From Hofstenia miamia (taxonomy: Eukaryota; Xenacoelomorpha; Acoela): a stretch of 64,000 nt of DNA. Under the pieces are notes generated by a model that saw only the letters and a list, made by a program, of their open reading frames with translations, was not told where the DNA came from and searched no databases. Where the stretch lies: contig SCFE01000005.1 in the NCBI GenBank assembly GCA_004352715.1, positions 2,511,523 through 2,575,522 of the forward strand. Reading direction: 5' to 3'. Each line of letters opens with the position of its first letter. Within the stretch, counting starts at the first letter, position 1. Shown in pieces: positions 1 to 12,500 of this stretch. The position numbers and the translations under genes were made by a program.

Positions 1-2369
1 GATTGCAAAAAGAGCATTTCAAAATTTTAATTACATCATAAATTTATTGGTGTTAACTTTAGAATTTTATACTAAAGCATAATATAGTGGCTTTTCTTAA
101 GTTTAAAAACCAAAATCTGAATTAGCGACTCATTAAATTCCAAAAAATGAATCAAAATGATGAAATGACATGCAATTCCAATGGATGGCGTACAGGCTTA
201 GAGATGTTAGTTGAATTTGGACTAAATTTGCATGAGCCACTAGAAACCTTCAATATAGTTTAAATTGAAAAGCTTATTTTACGAAGAATAACATTTGCTG
301 ATTAGAATTAAAAAAATTACATTATGATATTTCTAAACGGAATAATTTAGCAATAGAATAAACAATTATTCAAATAAAGATGGAGATGAACATTCTATGA
401 AAGATCAAGAAAAGGAACACAAGAATTTTAATAGAATACAATGAAATACAAGAACATAACAGAGGTTCTAAAGACGATAACGAAAATCAAGCGAAGTTAC
501 TACAGCTAATTAATAATGAAAAATACAATACATGGAGTGACACATTTACCATAAGATTTATCAGTTAACACTGACACATTTAAGATAATAATATAATCAC
601 AAGAAAAAAATTTGTAGCAATTCGTATCAATGAAAAAACGAATTTCGAACTGCCGATATTAATATTGCAATTTCTCCTAACTAAAATGCAACAATAAATG
701 TTGTCTAAATGTGTTTTGATTGGATGTTCAGAGAATTCTGAAATAATAACATAACAATTTTTTTAAAATTCTAAATTTAATCTTATAGTATCTTAAGCCC
801 AAAATTAAATTTGTTTATGATTAAGTGCTTTTTTATAACAATAAAAGCGCAAAATTCAAAACACTAAATCAACAAATCATGTAGGTTAACCGCAATGTTT
901 TATATCGTAATTTATAGAAAGATTAATTATAAGTGTTCCATTCTGGTTTTTACTTATTTTCCGAAAGGAGTAGTTTTTCGATAAACCAACTTTTCTTAAT
1001 TTTCAATTATTTAGTGCACTACAGGCTTCGTTCATATCCGTCCTTGTTATTGAAGTTTTCAGGTTCATTTGTAGGAAATCGTTAGAAGTTCATTAAATCA
1101 GACACAGTAATGCTACATATATTATCAACAAATTATTCTAAATGCAGAAGATTTAATCCAAACACATTTTCGTATGTCGAGAAAATGACGCAAAATTCAG
1201 AATTAGAAACATTACATCTTTGAAAGAAAGGACATAAAAGGAAAATTACACTAGATTACCAATTGCAAGTTGAGGGTTGACTACATATATTGGGAATGCA
1301 AGACGCCAAAAAAACAATTTAGTAAAATTAGTGGAAGATAGCCAGTAGATAGTAGGTACCAATTATAGCAATTTCAACCTACCTGCAAAATTTCACTGCA
1401 AGCCTTTAAAAATTTAGAAATAAGCCATTAACTTTTGTAGTTCATCACTCCTCGAAAAAATTCAATAAACGAAAATGAGACAAAGTAAATACTAAGATTT
1501 TATTTAAAAGAAGTATATAGCCAATAACGTCACAGGAGGGAGAAGATGCATTTCAAAATTACCATTTAAAAGCAACTTACACTGGAAATGACTTATAAAA
1601 ATGAACGAAAATAATTGCAAAACAATCATTCGAGGTTATATTCGTTTAAAGTACGTGATTTATGTTTTTTAGTATCATGTTTAAAATATTTATCATTAAC
1701 AAAAGTGAAAATTTAAATACTAAAACAATAATTTTCTCGCTTGATGAAGTGTAGTTTTTTGTTTTCTATTCTTTACAACTTTACTTTAGAACTTAACTAA
1801 TATTGAAGTTTATATTAATTTACTAAAATTAAGGAACTAACTGAAAGTTGTAGAACAATTGTGATTAATCATTAATTGATCCATAAGTTAGTGGATGCAG
1901 CAGCAAAAATTCTTGTATTTCGCAACTGTTCACTTGACTTTCTTCAATTTTGCAAATGTTCTTATTGTCGTTTTTTGGGATTAAGCACTACAAACAATCT
2001 CTCTTAACCAATTTCCAAAGCATCTTCCTGCATCCGCGCAGGAAAACGTTTATACAACTGTCAACTTCAAACATTAACTATGTTTACAAGAAAGCTCATC
2101 CTACCGCATCTCAGAACTGGAAGCCCATTTGCAAACAATGCATTTCTTTAAGAAAGTCCACCTCAACCCCAGATAAGTGAAACTCCTCTTAAATATATTG
2201 AGGTTCTCTAGAAAAAGAACAGTTGTGCGGAAAGAAGAGATAATTTTTTTCATTTTCAAGATTTGTCAAAGAACATCCGTGGAGGTATTCTTCAGAATAT
2301 TCGAAAACACAAGTTCAAACACGCAGGAATTTATGGTGGAAATCGGTTCTGAGATGTCCTGAAATCAAG
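1..2369. other. Non-coding, nothing recognised
   Basis: AT-rich sequence without supported exons or element ends. The last 200-400 bases may belong to the LINE fragment that follows. Confidence 0.6.
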
Positions 2370-2486
2370 TAAAAATTGTCTTGTGGATCAAGTCAGCCCT
2401 GAAACTACCATCTCTTATACACATCTTTTCGCATATTGGTATCTACATTCCTCACCCTAAATCACTTTATCTGATGAAGTTCCAAC
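2370..2486 (+). pseudogene. LINE (CR1/jockey-like) reverse-transcriptase ORF fragment, left part
   Basis: The short sequence before the hAT element reads TLSDEVP in the frame that continues, after the hAT element, as PEFTVNQVHQ. A stop codon lies a few codons upstream in this frame, so the ORF is broken. How far left the LINE extends (possibly to about 2150) is not clear from the sequence. Confidence 0.5.
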
Positions 2487-3204
2487 CAGAGGCGCACCCA
2501 GAGGGGGGAACTGGGGGAACGTTCCCCCCCCTCAACAGAGCACAGATGTTTCCATTCCTCATGAAATGTATGCTGATATGATAACATAGTACATATATAT
2601 TAAGCATTGTTTCAAATCTATCTGCAGGGGTAAGCAATAATTAATTGATATTGCAATTATTACAATAATTGGAAATCGATTAATCTATTGAATACTTTAG
2701 AAGAAGAAAAATTACCAATAATTTAAAATTATTTAGGTTCACTAAGAACGTTCTTACAAGCATTAATGGATGAAAATCTAGGTGAAACATAATAAAGTCC
2801 CAATTCGAATATCATTATTGTCCTGCCAGTAAATTAATACAGTATTGGCTATTGCATGTGTACAGCACAGTTTGATGACCAAAATATACATTATGCTTCC
2901 ACTAACGAATTCACTTTTTTTATATTAAAAGCATAACATTAACCCTATTTCGCACCATTGCTATCTTTCTGTTACACACCTCATATTGTGATGTCAAACC
3001 TAAAGATATTCAACAATGATCACAGCTTATACATAACGTATCTATGCAGAATCAAATTACGATTTCTGGCAGCATTTAACTTTGATTTTTCGTAGTGCTA
3101 ACAGAAGTGTAAAGCACTCGTAATTTTGTTTGTTATCTCACAACGATGGTTTTTCTTTTAAAAAAGTTTTTATGTGTTATGCTTGGTTCTTATGCTATAG
3201 TAGT

Positions 3205-3759
3205 NNNNNNNNNNNNNNNNNNNNNNNNNNNNNNNNNNNNNNNNNNNNNNNNNNNNNNNNNNNNNNNNNNNNNNNNNNNNNNNNNNNNNNNNNNNNNNNN
3301 NNNNNNNNNNNNNNNNNNNNNNNNNNNNNNNNNNNNNNNNNNNNNNNNNNNNNNNNNNNNNNNNNNNNNNNNNNNNNNNNNNNNNNNNNNNNNNNNNNNN
3401 NNNNNNNNNNNNNNNNNNNNNNNNNNNNNNNNNNNNNNNNNNNNNNNNNNNNNNNNNNNNNNNNNNNNNNNNNNNNNNNNNNNNNNNNNNNNNNNNNNNN
3501 NNNNNNNNNNNNNNNNNNNNNNNNNNNNNNNNNNNNNNNNNNNNNNNNNNNNNNNNNNNNNNNNNNNNNNNNNNNNNNNNNNNNNNNNNNNNNNNNNNNN
3601 NNNNNNNNNNNNNNNNNNNNNNNNNNNNNNNNNNNNNNNNNNNNNNNNNNNNNNNNNNNNNNNNNNNNNNNNNNNNNNNNNNNNNNNNNNNNNNNNNNNN
3701 NNNNNNNNNNNNNNNNNNNNNNNNNNNNNNNNNNNNNNNNNNNNNNNNNNNNNNNNNNN
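3205..3759. other. Assembly gap (555 N)
   Basis: Run of N inside the hAT-type element. Open frames that span it are meaningless. Confidence 1.
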
Positions 3760-4665
3760 ACATTTATTCTATATATATTTTATTATTATTTTGTAAATAC
3801 ATGTATTTGTAGTTTGTAGCTTTTTTACTGTCATTTATTTACAGCAATAAATTTGCTTTGACTCTTATGGAAAGTTACAAAATGTAACTAAAGGTAATTT
3901 GTGGACGCACAGTATTAATACGGCATGATCCTCAGTCCTGTTCTCTCTTCTGCTAACAGGAGTTGAAGTCGGAGCCGCGGTGGGCTGGGGCTCGACTGAG
4001 CTATTGGAAAAAAAGGGGCTGAAATTGAAAAAAATAAACTATTACACAAAAGTTGTTGTGAATATTATACAATTTCTTGAACAACGTTTTGAAATTGTAC
4101 ACCAGTATTATCTATTCTTGAAAAATTCAATCTAGAATTTTCAACTTCAGTGAGCACATTTTCTTAAAAGTTGAGTTGGGCATGATTCAAGCCTGCAAGA
4201 ATTAGGCCTAAGTTTTTGGTTGGAATAACTAAGAAATAAGAAAGTAAGAATTTTTTAAAGATCATCCTACCACAAAAATGGAAATTTTTCCTATTGAGAT
4301 TAGGATCAGTTAACAGGACAACAGTCTGTGTTCGAAATCATCCTCATCTACTGAACCACGGAGCAGATATGTGTGTTAGTCAATCTTAGTAATGGTTGAA
4401 TAGGGGTAGGGAAAAATAATTCAGTTTTAGTAATTTTTAACAAACATTCATAGTATGCTGGTTACGTTTGCTATGTTGAAATTTAATTATAAAAATGACA
4501 TAAGAAAGTAGATATATGAAATAGTAAACCTTAAATTGAATAGTTGAATTTCGTTAATATCAACCTTTCTGTTTTGGGTAGCATGTCAAAAAGTGTATAC
4601 TATTTAATTTCCCTGACAATGCTTTTTCCATTGTTGTAGTGAAAATCTTCAGAATAATGAATATA

Positions 4666-5113
4666 CCGGGTGTTCCAAAAGTTTTAGTACAAAGAATAAA
4701 TCGAAATTTTCATTCCATTGTGTCTAAAGGTCACTCAGCGTTGCGGATTCTAATCGATATCAGTTGCTTCTCGAACCAGGTGCCTGAATTCATTCAATTT
4801 CAAATGTATTCTATTGAAGAACAAGTCAACTCCTGTGCTTGGGGTATTGCTTTTGAAAACTTAGCTGAAAGTCAGAGAATATTCACAGAAAAATATAATC
4901 GTGCTGCACCTTCAAGTCATTGGTTTTTGAAAACAATCATCGTTTTGCAAGCTGGAACGATTTGAGACAAGCAATTGAAGCAATTTTTCATGCTATTCCA
5001 CTAAAACAATATCGCGATTCAATGAGAAATTTCCAGCAGAGGATTCATTTCTGTCATGATGCAGAAGGTGGGGTCTTCGAATAAACGATAAATGAATTGT
5101 TGTGTTAATGAAC
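4666..5113 (+). mobile_element. Internally deleted mariner/IS630-type element
   Basis: The left end reads ccgggtgttccaaaagtttt after a TA dinucleotide (4664-4665), a typical mariner-superfamily end. The element encodes only the two ends of a transposase and runs into the N gap at 5114, so its right terminal repeat is hidden. It lies wholly within the hAT element 2487-5328 and is therefore younger than it. Confidence 0.65.
4804..5084 (+). pseudogene. Mariner-type transposase: HTH head fused to C-terminal tail, catalytic core deleted
   Basis: Seen: from the ATG at 4804 the frame reads MYSIEEQVNSCAWGIAF, then ESQRIFTEKYNRAAPS, which fits the helix-turn-helix head (DUF4817 type) of transposases in arthropods and other animals. 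At about 4930 the frame changes by one base to NNHRFASWNDLRQAIEAIF, then RNFQQRIHFCHDAEGG, ending VFE and stop at 5082-5084. That is the usual C-terminal tail (W..L...I, R...C....G, FE). The roughly 150-200 residues carrying the DDE/DDD triad are absent, so the product cannot catalyse transposition. Confidence 0.65.
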
Positions 5114-5270
5114 NNNNNNNNNNNNNNNNNNNNNNNNNNNNNNNNNNNNNNNNNNNNNNNNNNNNNNNNNNNNNNNNNNNNNNNNNNNNNNNNNNNNNNN
5201 NNNNNNNNNNNNNNNNNNNNNNNNNNNNNNNNNNNNNNNNNNNNNNNNNNNNNNNNNNNNNNNNNNNNNN
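5114..5270. other. Assembly gap (157 N)
   Basis: Run of N hiding the right end of the mariner-type element, followed by an AT tract and then the hAT right end. Confidence 1.
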
Positions 5271-5328
5271 ATATATATATACTAAAGAATAGTTCCCCTC
5301 CTCAGAAAAAAAGCTGGGTGCGCCCCTG

Positions 5329-5617
5329 GTTCCACCAGAGTTTACAGTAAATCAAGTGCATCAGTCCCTGTGTAAAATTAAGAAGAGAGTATGTGGCCAC
5401 GACGAGCTTCCTTACTGGCTGATCAAACAGAATGCCCACAAATTTGCTGAAGTTCTTTCCCATGTGTACAGTCATCTCAAAGAAATACAATGAAACTCTG
5501 AAGCCAAACCAGTTTAGATTTCGTAAGAACATATCTAGAAAGATGCCATCTTCAAATGACTATGTAAAGATAATTGCTGTTGACGGAAGCAAAGCATTTG
5601 ACCACAAGGAAAACTAA
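5329..5617 (+). pseudogene. LINE (CR1/jockey-like) reverse-transcriptase ORF fragment, right part
   Basis: Seen: the frame starting at the insertion scar reads PEFTVNQVHQSLCKIKKR, then HDELPYWLIKQNAHKFAEVL, the well-known region just before the polymerase fingers of non-LTR retrotransposons (usually KSPGPDxxPNWLL). A second frame after a stop and frameshift at about 5490 reads NQFRFRKN, then IIAVDGSKAFD, equivalent to the QFGFR and LDxSKAFD blocks that hold the first catalytic Asp. The central part and the YADD motif are missing. It is a dead fragment, directly abutted by the piggyBac remnant. Confidence 0.7.
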
Positions 5618-5639
5618 CATGTGTAATTTCTTTTTTAGC

Positions 5640-7602
5640 GTAGAACTGATACATAATGGCAAAAAGAAAAATTACTGTTCAGCAAGCCATAGAAGATATT
5701 CTCTGCTTTGTTGAAAATGAAGACAATTACTTTGAAGACAACAATGATCTAACATATCTGTATGATGATGGTGATCTTGAAGCTGCAACTTCAGAAAGTG
5801 ATAGTGATTCTGGCAGTGGTGATGAAAATGTATCTGATAATGAAACTAAACATTCCCGCACCAACAGGCCGCCAACTAAACTTCTCACTCGGGTGCATTT
5901 GGTAAATTCCATCGACAACTCTTTAGATACAGCATGATATGACAAACATGACTTTGGTCTGGTTGATGATGAGAAGAAGGCTAAGGCACTAGCTGGTTAC
6001 ATGGGTCCAAAGAAAAAGCCAAAAACAGGAAAATTTCCTTGGACTAACTTGGCTCCCAAAAGTGTTCGTCTACAAAGATCTTGTGACATTCTAGGTGAAT
6101 CTGTGTTGATGAAACTCTTACCGCATGCTTCTGGAATTGTTTTTATTACTGATGCGTTCAATACTTTATTTTCATATGAGATGGTTGACCTTGTTTTAAG
6201 GCACACAGAAGGTAAAATTGAGTATGTAAAAGAACATATCTGAGCATCGTCTACAGCCTGATAAGACCACTTACATTCGAGCGCTTACCAATAAGGGAAT
6301 TTTGTTTTTATGCCAGAGGGCTTCTTGGACAATCCATGAACAAAGTTAAAATGCTATTCTCTGAAACTGCTGGCAATCCTGTGTTCAGTGGTACAATATC
6401 TAAGCACCATTTCACTTTTTTGCTTTCCGTGTTATCCTTTGATAATGCTGACATGCGCCATGACCGCAGGAAATCAGATCGGTTTACTGAAACACAGGAA
6501 ACAATTATATTCAATGAGAAAATGAAAAGTGTTTGTTTACCTTCAGAATTTCTCTTTATTTATGAAACACTTTATGCCATGAGACATCAAATTGGTTTCA
6601 GGGAATTTAACCCAAACAAGCTGACCAAGCACGGTTTGTTCTACAAGTCATTGAATCATGCACGCATTCCATTTACATATCAGATTCTTCCTTATGGTGG
6701 TAAACTTAAATATGGCCATGACACCGCTTCTCAATTTGTACGGAAAATGTTAACGGTCAGGGCAGTCATGAAAACAGAATAAGCCTTAGCAAGGTGAAAT
6801 CTCAATGTCAAGAATGTGGAAATTGTGTTTGTGATGCTCACCCAAACCTGATATGTCAAAAACATTTGTAATACTTCTGTAATTATATACCGCTGAACAG
6901 ACATTTTCGCAGTCGTGTGTGCTGTGTTTTTTTTAGAGTCTTCTTATTTGAGTATACATAGTTCATTTGTTATTTAAATTGTTTCCAAGTATGTTATGCT
7001 TCTTTGTGTGTCTAAAACTATAAAAACGAATTGGGGAACATAACATAGCTCAGGTATTATTCCATGTCAAAAACACAAGATTTCGACTTTTTTCGCATAA
7101 ATTTGCAATAATTAGTGACGTCACCACATGATATTTATTAAAATTGCACTTTATGTAATACTGAATTGTTTTCTACATAACAAGCAACATTTGTACCGAA
7201 TTCCATGTCAAAATATCAATTCTACACTAAGTTATGATAACTTGTGCGTAAAAATGGAAAAAACTATTTTTGCGCGCTATTTTTGAATTATGCTAAATTT
7301 ACTCTTCCCGGTAGGATTTTTTCTTATAGTTAAGTCATTGTTCGTAGTATTTTCTGACTATATGTTATATTTTCTTGGAAAATTTGGAAACAGAACAAAA
7401 AAGAATTGTGGGTGATTTTCTGGAATTGTTGAGATATTTCATGACATTTTTTTTTCAAAGTCATATCAAGGATAGATTGAACTAACTCTAGTCAAAATTT
7501 GAGGCTAATAGCTCAATCCTATCAAAAGTTATAAAGCTAGAGCACTTTGTGCTCGGCCTGCGGTTTCTAAAGACCTAAAAATCCCAGGGCTAGTAGGGTT
7601 AA
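5640..7602 (+). mobile_element. Decayed piggyBac-type transposon with intact right end
   Basis: Transposase remnants occupy 5656-6871. The right terminus is recognisable as agggctagtaggg followed by TTAA (7599-7602), the canonical piggyBac target. No matching left terminus (TTAA plus ccctac) is visible before 5656; the element there abuts a LINE fragment, so its left end is lost. 6872-7598 is non-coding element sequence. Confidence 0.72.
5656..6871 (+). pseudogene. piggyBac transposase pseudogene
   Basis: Seen in three shifted frames: an acidic head (5656-5937, with DSDSGSGDE), a middle part (about 5945-6243) with KFPWTNL and ITDAFNTLFSYEMVDLVL, and a DDE-domain part (6336-6782) with GNPVFSGTISKHHFTFLL and ETLYAMRHQIGF, then NPNKLTKHGL. 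These match the DDE_Tnp_1_7 family. The first catalytic Asp of the IDETLYAMR motif is Tyr (6561-6563). After about 6760 the frame jumps to a cysteine cluster, CQECGNCVC and ICQKH, ending at 6869-6871, the C-terminal zinc-ligand domain. The region with the second and third catalytic Asp is deleted. It is inactive on three counts: frameshifts, lost Asp and internal deletion. Confidence 0.75.
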
Positions 7603-8012
7603 TGAGAATAAATTAAAGAAGTTCTTCAATATATTGATCAACCTGTTATTGATAATGTCTATGATATATATCATCTCAGGAAATTCTACGAACAGTTATT
7701 GATTCATCTGCTCAAAAAAGGTGAAAAAAATGGACATGAATGAAAAATCTTGAACTAAGCATATAAGCTAATCACAAAAGTTGGAGTATTGAAAGATGCG
7801 ATCAAAATATGGTATTTAAAACGAAGCAATCAAAACTCAATTGGGTAGGAACTTTCACTCTATCAAGATGTCAAACTGTCTTCATCACTTGACAGCTGAT
7901 TTGATATAGAAAGACATAGATTTTGATGCATAACAAAAACCTGGTTTAAAGATTCTATCTCTAGGGACAATGTTAAAATTCCTGGTTACCTTATTGTTCG
8001 TATCTATTTGAA

Positions 8013-8018
<6 letters not shown>

Positions 8019-8050
<32 letters not shown>
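8019..8050 (+). repeat. AT dinucleotide microsatellite
   Basis: About 16 AT units. Similar tracts lie at 8738-8761, 21405-21435, 33453-33476, 50803-50834, 52740-52772 and 52887-52909. Confidence 0.9.
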
Positions 8051-8051
<1 letters not shown>

Positions 8052-9350
8052 GAATGACTTTATTTAGCTGCTGAAGGCAGACACTCCAAATATATACAAA
8101 CATGTGAAGTTTTACGGCAGCGAGGACAGCCACGGGAGATAAAGTAAGAGCAGATGGAAGAGGAGGCGAAGTTAGAGAATGGCTCAGCAAAGACGAAAGA
8201 CATCAAAGGTAAACCTTCTCGTATGATTGATTTATAAGATATTCGATTTGTAATAAATAGTCCAGAACAGTCCAACTATTTCTAATGGCTGTCACAGAAC
8301 TCTTGTTTATTTTGATGTAATTTGATAAAATGTATTCATAATATTTAAATTTTGCAAATATTTGCACTATTTTAATAAATATTGAAGATATTAAAATTAT
8401 CAAGATTTATTGAATATATATCATATTGATATATTTCTACAAACATCATGATATTACCCATCTTTGGCTCCACTACAAGCCGCCATCATAAATATGTTAA
8501 CCTCTTGAGAACCAAATTTATCAGCAATATATGTTTTAATTATTTAATGCAATCTAATAGTAGTGAGTACGGCATATTTAAGATATATGCAACGAAAAAA
8601 TGTTATTTTTTATCTATTTTTATTATATCAACTATCATAAATATAAACTTGGTGCTATATGGAATTTATATTGGGAAATTAAGAACTGAATTTTAAGTGA
8701 TTCTGCAATTTAGACTCAATTTTTACGCACTCAAAAATTATATATATATATATATATATATCAATTCAAGAGAACTTTAAATATGAACAAGATATCAAAT
8801 TTTAGTATTGGAATGTTCATATTTCTGGGTGTCTTTTCTATTTGGTATTATGCATCAGTTAAAAAATGTTCTTCCGTATCTTGGATTCGTAGCATCTGTT
8901 GAGATTAATATATCGAATTATCCCAGTGATTGTGAATGTTGAAAATTATGTTTGCATATATATTAGGGTGATTTAGGGTGTATATGAGGTTTCCTTATAT
9001 AAAATTACTTGTTATAAACTTGCTTAAATTTTATAATCATATTTAAGGTTTTTTAAGGGAATGTTCTGCCTCCATCCTTAATTAAATTGCAAGATACACC
9101 ACTGGTCAGAAACACTTTGTATCTAATCACCACCATACCGCAAAAAAGTAGTTAACGATGTTAAAATTAGATCCAAAAACACTACAAATCAAGCTAATAA
9201 TTCGTCAAAAATATCTGCAACATGTAGTATTGTATTGTAGAAGGTCATTCATTAACAGACACTAAATTTAGTGTTTGACATCTTTCTTCCAATGATCTTA
9301 AAAAATTTTCTCCGAAATTGTCGTACATATTAGAATTAAGAAGTGTTTAA

Positions 9351-9552
9351 CACTAGAAAAGCGAGAATAGGACAAAATGACATTTAAGCATATTTTATTT
9401 GCTTCGTCATTTATTCAGCAAAAACACTAGAAGGCACATATACTTCCAATTATGTTGATAATATCATTGGATGAGCTATTTGTAGAAAATTTGTTTCGCA
9501 TTGGAAACATCAGATATAAAATAATTCTCAAGGAGTAATCGCTGTTCTAGTG
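9351..9552. mobile_element. piggyBac-type MITE, diverged relative
   Basis: Ends cactagaa and ttctagtg, length 202 bp, flanked by TTAA (9347-9350) on the left and TTAT on the right. Interior words (tgacatttaagcatatttta) resemble the 58.9-kb copy. Confidence 0.7.
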
Positions 9553-12500
9553 TTATATACTTTACAATTAGGGAAAGAAACGCACTCTATTTGCTTAGAC
9601 AAGAAGCGAGGAAAATTTTCTCCAATGCGTTAATTTTTTACATGTTAACGCGTTAATATATATTAATTTTCAAGCAATTGTTCGCATTTGTGACCGTTTT
9701 TTTAACGTACTCACCAAATAAATATTTATTCTAAAATGCCAATACTAAGGCATTGCTTTCCAAATCAATGCAAGAACAAATATCTCTTAGTGTTGATATT
9801 GATCTCATGGCGCCCGATTATTCTCTAGCAAGAAAGCGGCGAATCCAAATCGATACGTTAGTTTTAAAGGGTAAAAACTATTTTTAACTCACGCTTTAAC
9901 AAGTTAACTTCTCTCAGCCCTGGTCGCCATAAACTCTTTTATTGAAGCCTGTGTGAATGGCAATATTGTAATCATTTGGATCATTCGATTTTTGTCGAGT
10001 AAATGACCCTACTGTCTATTTGAAGAGCAATCCTATATTACAACCCTACTCGCAGATATTTATAGTAACATGAAAGGAAAACGTCCCAGCATCTTTCACA
10101 TTTTATCACCGCGATATGTTTGAAAAAAAAAATCATTTTCGTGTTAGTGCGCCATCTAGCGAATTTAGGAATATGTTCTGTTTTTTAACCTTAACAGCTG
10201 ATTTACTCTTTCAATATGGGTCAGGTATGTTTATATGGATTCTTATTAATTTAAAATTACCCATTGCAGAACAATATCTAAGTATTTCTGCTAAAAATTT
10301 CCAGTGTTATCATTTTTCAAAAATTCTTGTGAAATATATATTTTCGATTTTGGGGCTAAAATTTAGACATTTAAACCCAAATTGGTAGGAAGAGTTGTTA
10401 TCCACAACGTTAAGTTCAGCTATGCCATTTTTATGTGCTCTTACATATAATTAAACCCTTTCGTTTTTTAGCAGTAAAAACAAAAACCAAGCAGCAAATA
10501 TTGTCTGTATCTCAGAAGCGATTTCGTCTGAATCTGTGAAGAATGTATACATACTTCACTAACTTACAGACTAAAAGATCAGCAACTAAATTTGCTAAAA
10601 TGTTGACATTCAAATTTTCCATTTTGTAGTTAAATGTGACAGGCTTAATATTCATACTTATTTATTTCCAACTCTGCCTCATCCAATATTTAATGGTTAC
10701 CGAAAGCATTGCGGTATTGGGGATTATGAGAATAATCAATATTAATTTTGAGATTGTTTTATAAGAGATCAGCGATGCTTTTTGTATAATGGGTTTATGG
10801 GGGTGAATAATTTTTTTTTAGTATATTTAAAATTTCTTTAGCAAACACCCATGCTTATAAATTCTTGATATTTACAATGGAATTATAATAAAATAATCTA
10901 AATTCTATTTTCGTAATTTAGGTTATTAGAACCCGACTGTACATTCTTAAAAGTACAGTATCACTAGTTATTCGCGGAATTGATTCTATTTCTCTCCCTC
11001 AAATCCCAAAATTTTAAGCAAAAAATGAATTTATAATTGCCTAATAGAAAATTAATGTGTTTTTCATTATGGGTTGAAATGATGTAAGAATCGATTTTTT
11101 CTAATAACGGGTGTATGGAGTGCGACGGGCAGACATATCGGTCAATTTGTGTAGGTGCGAAGGACAAACCGAGCGCTAGCCTAAGTAATAGTATAGTAAC
11201 ATATAATAATGCTAAGTTAAAATAGAAAATATATCGGTATACATACTGTAGCATCTCTTTCCCATTTTTTATCTTATATTAACGGACACTATCCTAAAAA
11301 TACTTATTTTGAGAAAAATAACCCCGCCATGTGAATCCTCATTTTTCTGGAAATTTACAGTATGAAATTAATATTTTAAAAGAGAATTACATTTTTGTGT
11401 TTTTTAAAGATAATGGGCATGACCAAGAATGGCACTTTCATTTTTTTGATTTGTGAACTTTATTTTGCAAAGTGACCAATATCAAGCATTTTTAGTGTTT
11501 TTCTAAATATATTTTTTTAAATACCCCTCTCATACCTATTCTTTATAAATTGGACAAAATGAAAATGACATTGCCTAGATAAACTCATCTTCCAAAACTG
11601 TAGAAAATTTCAGATTATTATCTACAAAAATGGTCGAGCTATGATGTCACAGGTATAATGAAAAATAGAAAAAATCAATTTACAGGAAACACCAAAAAAC
11701 TGATTTAATAACTGTGTATATGCATGTGACTTGGTGGAAAAAATGCTCTTTTTAGTGCACTGTGTGTATTTTGCTATAAAATGTTGGAATGCCTGTATTA
11801 AATGATAGTCTTAGAATCTAAATCTGTTAAAAATGAAAATGCATTTTTGAGAATTACCATGATTATTCAGGATAGTACCAACCTAAGATTATTTAAAAAA
11901 TTTAAATCAATATTAAAAATTTTTCTCTAAGAAATGTGATTTCGGTAAAAACATGTAAATTCTTACTATACCTAATGTTCAGAAAATGCGGCGGTTTAAT
12001 AACTCTCAAATACTTTGCATTCTGAAGATATACTTCTGAGTTGGCTTAGAATTGGTTCAGCAGGGTTCTCGAAAGATGAAAATCAAAGAAGAGGAAATTC
12101 TCTATCTTGTGGTGCTTTCAGATTTTAAGTATATTTAATAGTTTGTAAGTTATAAGTGTTTGAAAGTTTTTTTGAGGAAACCATTACATATTTTGAAAAA
12201 TTCCTAGTAGAATTAGGGTTAAGCTTTAAAAGCAATTTTTCCGCAAAGTTTGAAGTTCGGTCTGTAAAAGTTTCTTTGATTCAAAAATTACTTTTAGACT
12301 AGTGCATTAAATTATTGGAAGAATGATTCGCCATTAATATCTGTAGACATTTAATTTACTGATCGTTTTATTGCACTCTGTTTTAAATTTCCTGTATCAT
12401 ATTAAATTATGAATCTTAATCAAACCAAAATTCGCACAAATATGAAGAGAACTCTTTTATTATTCCAAAATATTATATTTAGTTATACTTTAAATTGCAA

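Larger units (their letters stand above)
2487..5328. mobile_element. hAT-type DNA transposon (non-autonomous or decayed), inserted in a LINE fragment
   Basis: Seen: terminal inverted repeats cagaggcgcacccag (2487-2501) and ctgggtgcgcccctg (5314-5328), 14 of 15 bases complementary, continuing into a related G-rich/C-rich arm (ggggggaac and gttcccctcc). The flanks carry an 8-bp duplication, gttccaac (2479-2486) and gttccacc (5329-5336), with one mismatch. An 8-bp target duplication and CAG-starting ends are hallmarks of hAT elements. Removing the element and one duplicate restores a LINE reading frame across the site. No hAT transposase is recognised, but 712 bases are hidden in two N runs. A mariner-type element sits inside near its right end. 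Confidence 0.8.

Noticed and set aside
3130-3819. Long open frames across 3205-3759 on both strands
   Set aside because: They consist almost wholly of N. The same holds for frames over 5092-5350 and 41027-41671.
10964-11254. 96-codon minus-strand frame with a hydrophobic start
   Set aside because: It could look like a signal or membrane segment, but no homology, splice sites or partner exons are visible.
11285-11895. Weak inverted words actatcct and aggatagt around 0.6 kb
   Set aside because: Only about 8 bases match, with no target duplication; too weak to call an element.
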